Of a stretch of DNA of 9,087 nt, positions 6,105 to 9,087 are shown one piece after another (the first letter of the stretch is position 1; each line of letters opens with the position of its first letter). The notes beneath the pieces are model-generated. The model made no database searches. It had not been told where the DNA came from and saw only the letters and a list, made by a program, of their open reading frames with translations. This DNA is from Fidelibacterota bacterium (GTDB lineage: Bacteria > Fidelibacterota > Marinisomatia > SCGC-AAA003-L08 > GCA-002704045), in assembly GCA_002704045.1 (NCBI GenBank), contig PAFF01000082.1, positions 4,877 through 13,963 on the forward strand. The letters run 5' to 3'. A program made the translations under genes and the position numbers.

Positions 6105-7313
6105 TTATACCAATAACCCAGCAATGCAAGCAGTAATCCATGATGCTAAAGCGCCACCAATCATTGCTTTAAAAGCTAACAAAGATAATTCTTTTCTTCT
6201 TGATGGTGCCATAATTGCTAGTCCACCAATTTGTATTCCAATTGATCCAAAATTGGCAAATCCACATAATGCATAACTTGCGATCACAGCAGTTCTTTTT
6301 GAAATTTCACCATTTAAAACATATGTTCTTAAATCATCATATGCAATTAATTCTGTAAGGGCTAATTTTTTACCCATTAAGGTCCCCATTATTTCAGCTT
6401 CTGACCAAGGAACTCCCATTGTATAAGCTAATGGTTTAAAAAATAATCCCATAATATCCTCTAATGATGTACTTAAAAAACTTAGAAAATAATTTACCAT
6501 TGCCACAAATGAAATGAATGCGACCAACATTGCAGCGATATTTGCAGCTAATTTTAAACCATCTGTTGCTCCTCTACCTAATGCATCTAAAGCATTAGCA
6601 TCATTGCTTTTAATATCTACATTTAAATCACCAAGTGTATCTGATTCTTCTGTTTCAGGATAAATTATTTTTGCGATTACTAAAGCAGCTGGTGCTGACA
6701 TTACAGATGCTGCTAGAAGATGTCCAGCAATACCAGGTATATCTTGTAGCCACATTACATACAATGCAAGGACCCCTCCAGCAGCGGTTGCAAAACCTCC
6801 AGTCATAACTGCCATTAATTCAGATTTTGTCATATTATTAATAAAAGGTTTTACCATTAAAGGAGCTTCAGTTTGACCTACAAAAATATTTGCAGATACA
6901 GATAAGGTTTCAGAACCGCTTGTTCCCATAGTTTTTTGCATCAATTTTGCAATGTATTTAACAATATATTGAATTATTCCAAAATGATAAAGAACACACA
7001 TTAAACTTGAAAAGAAAATTATTGTGGGTAGAGCTCTAAATGCAAAATTTATAAGCCCAACGTGAAATCCAACATCTGGAACGAATGATCTAAATAAAAA
7101 ATCACTACCAGCATCTGAAAAGCTTATCATTTTAGTGATAGCTTTATCCATTTGACTAAAAATTGGTTTTCCAATTGGAGATTTTAATATTAGCAATGCG
7201 AAAGATAATTGTATACCTAATCCCCAGCCAATTAATTTGTAATCTATTTTCTTTTTATTGTTTGACAACAAAAAAGCTATACCTAACAGTATAATTATTC
7301 CTACAATTCCCAT
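6105..7313 (-). CDS. nupC: Concentrative nucleoside transporter (NupC/CNT family)
   Basis: This 402-aa integral membrane protein is a predicted cation-coupled nucleoside importer. The N-terminal helix (residues 1-17), a second helix (about 28-44) and repeated hydrophobic segments to the C-terminus fit the CNT fold. Signature blocks are ANIFVGQTEAPLMVKPFI (141-158, the GQTEAP substrate-site loop), TGGFATAAGGVLALYV (171-186), LMGKKLALTELIAYDDL (312-328) and YALCGFANFGSIGIQIGG (347-364), followed by APSRRKELS. In the third block many CNTs have N-E-F-V-A-Y; here it is T-E-L-I-A-Y. The frame stays open upstream to a GTG at 7457, but that would run 122 nt into tdk and add a non-membrane leader. ATG 7313 has GGAG five bases before it and begins directly with the first helix. 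Placement between tdk and adk fits import of nucleosides for the neighbouring kinases. Whether H+ or Na+ is the coupling ion cannot be told. Confidence 0.93.
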   Translation of the reverse strand: MGIVGIIILLGIAFLLSNNKKKIDYKLIGWGLGIQLSFALLILKSPIGKPIFSQMDKAITKMISFSDAGSDFLFRSFVPDVGFHVGLINFAFRALPTIIFFSSLMCVLYHFGIIQYIVKYIAKLMQKTMGTSGSETLSVSANIFVGQTEAPLMVKPFINNMTKSELMAVMTGGFATAAGGVLALYVMWLQDIPGIAGHLLAASVMSAPAALVIAKIIYPETEESDTLGDLNVDIKSNDANALDALGRGATDGLKLAANIAAMLVAFISFVAMVNYFLSFLSTSLEDIMGLFFKPLAYTMGVPWSEAEIMGTLMGKKLALTELIAYDDLRTYVLNGEISKRTAVIASYALCGFANFGSIGIQIGGLAIMAPSRRKELSLLAFKAMIGGALASWITACIAGLLV

Positions 7314-7318
7314 ATTTT

Positions 7319-7322
7319 CTCC
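7319..7322 (-). promoter_or_regulatory. Shine-Dalgarno deciding the nupC start
   Basis: On the minus strand TGGAGAAAATATG gives GGAG with a 5-nt spacer to the ATG at 7313. This supports that start over the in-frame GTG at 7457, which lies inside tdk. Confidence 0.65.
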
Positions 7323-7335
7323 ATTATATATTAGT

Positions 7336-7890
7336 TTAAAACGGTTTAAAACAATTTCTACATCTTGCTTCATATTTATCTGATTCACCAACAACAATTT
7401 GGTTAGATTCAGATGAAATTCTTTGACTATAACTAGCTGGATCTCCGCATTTAACACAAATAGCTAATACTTTTGTGACATATTCTGAACTGATCATTAA
7501 TTCAGGCATTGGACCAAATGATTTACCCAAATAGTCTTTATCAAGACCAGCCACAATAATCCTTTTACCAACGTCAGCTAATTTATTTGATACTTTAACA
7601 ATTGAATTTGAAAAAAATTGTGCTTCATCTATTCCAAAAACATCTGCGTTATCTAAGTGTTCTAAAATTGAATTTGGATTATCAATAGGTATAGATCTTA
7701 TTCTCCTTTTGTTATGTGAAATAATATAAGTTTCATCGTATCTGTCGTCAATAACTGGTTTAAAAATTGCTACTCTTTGTTTAGCAATTTGTGCTCTTAC
7801 TAATCGTCTAATTAATTCATCTGTTTTGCCACTAAACATAGATCCACAAATTAATTCGATCCATCCACTTTTTTGAGGTGTAAGAGTCAT
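7336..7890 (-). CDS. tdk: Thymidine kinase (type II, TK1-like)
   Basis: The enzyme phosphorylates thymidine (and deoxyuridine) with ATP to dTMP. The 184-aa length is normal for bacterial TK1-type enzymes. The P-loop GSMFSGKT is at residues 16-23 and FKPVIDDRY at 43-51. GIDEAQFF (86-93) supplies the catalytic Glu89. IIVAGLDKDYLGKSFGPMPE (111-130) matches the family lasso-loop approach. A structural zinc site is formed by C145-x2-C148 and C177-x2-C180. KYEARCRNC (172-180) lies near the C-terminus and replaces the common KYxxxCRxCH with the chain ending FKPF. The ATG at 7890 overlaps the udk stop as ATGA, so translation is coupled, and no strong Shine-Dalgarno is present. nupC begins 22 nt downstream. 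All key residues are intact. Confidence 0.96.
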   Translation of the reverse strand: MTLTPQKSGWIELICGSMFSGKTDELIRRLVRAQIAKQRVAIFKPVIDDRYDETYIISHNKRRIRSIPIDNPNSILEHLDNADVFGIDEAQFFSNSIVKVSNKLADVGKRIIVAGLDKDYLGKSFGPMPELMISSEYVTKVLAICVKCGDPASYSQRISSESNQIVVGESDKYEARCRNCFKPF

Positions 7891-8525
7891 TTTGTATTTT
7901 TTCTTTCGTTAAGTAGTGCTTCCATTTTAGTGCGCAAAATATCAATTGCAACGTGATTTTTACCGCCTTCAGGTATAATAATATCTGCATATTTTTTTGT
8001 TGGTACAACAAATTGTTCATGCATTGGTCTAACAGTATTATAATATTGATCAGATACTGATTCGAAAGTTCTATTTCTTTTATTTATATCTCTTTTTAGT
8101 CGTCGAATTATCCTTATATCATCATCAGTATCAACATAAATTTTTATGTTCATTAAATTTCTTATTGATGCATCATATAAACTTAAAATTCCTTCTAAAA
8201 TGATTATATGATGAGGGTCTACATCAATGGTTTCATTTAGACGTTTATGAGTTTTGAAATCATATTGAGGTATAGAAACTTTCTTTCCAGACTGTAAATT
8301 AATTAAATCTGATTTAAGTAATTCAAAATCTAATGCATTTGGATGATCAAAATTTGTCTTTGATCTTTCACTAAAATTCATATAGTTAATCTTTTTATAA
8401 TAAGAATCTAATTGAATTAAAACAACATCATTTAAGTTGAACTCTTTTGCGATATTTTTAGCTACAGTGGTTTTACCTGAACCTGTACCTCCACATATAC
8501 CAATTATTATAGAATTGTTTCTCAT
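7887..8525 (-). CDS. udk: Uridine/cytidine kinase
   Basis: The enzyme phosphorylates uridine and cytidine to UMP and CMP. The 212-aa length matches the bacterial family. The P-loop GICGGTGSGKTT is at residues 9-20 and QLDSYYK at 38-44, with Asp40 as the likely base. NFDHPNALDFELL (58-70) and IPQYDFKTHKR (85-95) form the nucleoside site. LEGIL (110-114) is the Walker B-like strand end, RRLKRDINKR (141-150) the lid arginines, VRPMHEQFV (165-173) the C-terminal helix, and ADIIIPEGGKN (180-190) the conserved last strand. Start and stop are both in 4-nt ATGA overlaps, with cdd upstream and tdk downstream, so the three are a translationally coupled block. Upstream Cdd turns cytidine into uridine, which this kinase then traps. 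Confidence 0.96.
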   Translation of the reverse strand: MRNNSIIIGICGGTGSGKTTVAKNIAKEFNLNDVVLIQLDSYYKKINYMNFSERSKTNFDHPNALDFELLKSDLINLQSGKKVSIPQYDFKTHKRLNETIDVDPHHIIILEGILSLYDASIRNLMNIKIYVDTDDDIRIIRRLKRDINKRNRTFESVSDQYYNTVRPMHEQFVVPTKKYADIIIPEGGKNHVAIDILRTKMEALLNERKNTK

Positions 8526-8899
8526 TTACCAAATGGATTAGGTAATAAATCATTAATATGAACTTCCAAAATTTTTTTGTCATTATTTTGACCTATATAT
8601 ATCAAAATATTATCTGTGTATTCATAAATGATTTGTCTACAAGATCCGCAAGGGAAGGCTCCATCATTTGTAATTAATGCAAGTGCTTTGAAGTTGTTAA
8701 ATCCTTGTGCAATTGCAGAGAAAATAGCAACTCTTTCAGCACAAAGTGTTGTAGGATATGCTTTTGATTCAATATTGCACCCTTTGACAACTACACCATC
8801 TTTAGTCAGCAAAGCTGCTCCAACAGGATAGTTACTATATTTTGCTTTTGCGTAATTTTGTGCATTTTTAGCGTATGTTATTAGTTTTTTAGGATTCAT
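8522..8899 (-). CDS. cdd: Cytidine deaminase
   Basis: The enzyme hydrolyses cytidine and deoxycytidine to uridine and deoxyuridine with release of ammonia. At 125 aa it is the short homotetrameric type, as in Bacillus. AKYSNYPVGAALLTKDG (19-35) and GCNIESKAYPTTLCAERVAI (40-59) include Asn42/Glu44 for ribose binding, zinc ligand Cys53 and proton-shuttling Glu55. PCGSCRQ (83-89) supplies zinc ligands Cys84 and Cys87. The C-terminal block HINDLLPNPFGK fits the family's LLP-x-x-F ending. The ATG at 8899 follows the stop of the upstream exported protein after a single base (TAATATG), and no Shine-Dalgarno is visible. The stop overlaps udk by ATGA. A promoter just upstream would have to lie inside the preceding gene; the TATATTATAC stretch near 8908-8917 could act as a -10, but this is weak. 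Confidence 0.96.
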   Translation of the reverse strand: MNPKKLITYAKNAQNYAKAKYSNYPVGAALLTKDGVVVKGCNIESKAYPTTLCAERVAIFSAIAQGFNNFKALALITNDGAFPCGSCRQIIYEYTDNILIYIGQNNDKKILEVHINDLLPNPFGK

Positions 8900-8900
8900 A

Positions 8901-9087
8901 TTATGGTATAATATAAAAAATTCCGTTTTTATTTAAACTATTTCCTACATTATCATTTACATTTAATGATAAATGGTGTTCGCCCAATGATAAATTATTT
9001 TGTAGCTCTAATATAATTTCTTTTCTATAGCTATTGTATTCAAATATTGTAGGGATGTTATCTATGGTTAAAGAAATATTATTTTCA
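8901..9087 (-). CDS. C-terminal end of an exported or surface protein with an Ig-like fold, cut by window edge
   Basis: The minus strand is open from the right edge to a TAA at 8903-8901, giving the last 61 residues of a larger protein. It begins ENNISLTIDNIPTIFEYN and later reads LSLGEHHLSLNVNDNVGN, before ending in FYIIP. The pattern of alternating hydrophobic residues, then G-x-H-x-L-x-(L/V)-x-V-x-D-x-x-G-N, is typical of the last strands of bacterial Ig-like/cadherin-like beta-sandwich domains in exported proteins. The product's function lies outside the window. It sits 1 nt upstream of cdd and is therefore probably in the same transcript. A lipoprotein, sugar-binding protein or secreted peptidase with an Ig-like tail are all possible. 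The reading is supported by the frame staying open and by stops in at least one alternative frame at the edge. Confidence 0.7.
   Translation of the reverse strand, partial: ENNISLTIDNIPTIFEYNSYRKEIILELQNNLSLGEHHLSLNVNDNVGNSLNKNGIFYIIP

Noticed and set aside
7334..7352. Tandem GTTTAAAAC repeats separated by one base
   Set aside because: Only two 9-base units, and they encode the final F-K-P-F and stop of thymidine kinase, so coding plus AT bias explains them. Not a CRISPR repeat or convincing operator.
7314..7457. N-terminal extension of nupC from a GTG at 7457
   Set aside because: It would overlap tdk by 122 nt and add a charged leader without family character. ATG 7313 has a GGAG site and begins at the first membrane helix.
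7832..8020. 62-codon minus-strand frame across the udk/tdk junction
   Set aside because: It is out of frame with two strongly supported genes and has no motif of its own.

Overview
The window is strongly AT-rich and almost entirely coding, with overlapping or nearly touching genes. It looks like a compact, streamlined Gram-negative genome. The outer-membrane evidence is an LpxL-type lipid A acyltransferase and the start of an MsbA-like ABC exporter. TGA works as a normal stop (floA, udk, cdd) and Trp is TGG, so the standard bacterial code applies. The base composition, gene density and NfeD/FloA pairing would fit a marine FCB-group lineage such as Marinimicrobia (SAR406). That placement is inference and I hold it with low to moderate confidence. 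I see no tRNA, rRNA, CRISPR array, insertion sequence or phage gene.

Layout. (1) 1-1875, minus strand: lpxL-like acyltransferase, tsaC, then the first 137 codons of an ABC exporter that runs off the left edge. The lpxL stop abuts the tsaC start, and tsaC overlaps the exporter by 8 nt. The lpxL reading frame extends well past its first ordinary start codon, and the extended part is clearly LpxL-like, so the true start is apparently non-canonical or lost. (2) 1876-1958: a short divergent intergenic region, the only space for promoters on the left side. (3) 1959-4852, plus strand: nfeD, floA and a 172-aa membrane-anchored protein of unknown function. This is the NfeD/flotillin membrane module with an unassigned third member. 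(4) 4841-9087, minus strand: in transcription order, the tail of an exported Ig-like protein, cdd, udk, tdk, nupC, adk, coaE. Spacings run from an 8-nt overlap to a 22-nt gap, so the cluster is most likely one transcript.

How the genes work together. The right-hand cluster is a nucleoside-scavenging unit. NupC imports nucleosides, Cdd deaminates (deoxy)cytidine, Udk makes UMP/CMP, Tdk makes dTMP, Adk balances adenine nucleotides, and CoaE finishes coenzyme A. The left-hand cluster builds and flips lipid A, with the tRNA-modification gene tsaC between the two envelope genes. The central trio acts on membrane organisation and proteolysis. Its last gene and coaE converge and overlap by 12 nt, leaving no room for an intergenic terminator.

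I do not see a clearly novel defence or mobile system. The points most worth a second look are the missing start codon of lpxL, the unassigned third gene of the nfeD-floA operon, and the coherence of the nucleoside-salvage operon.
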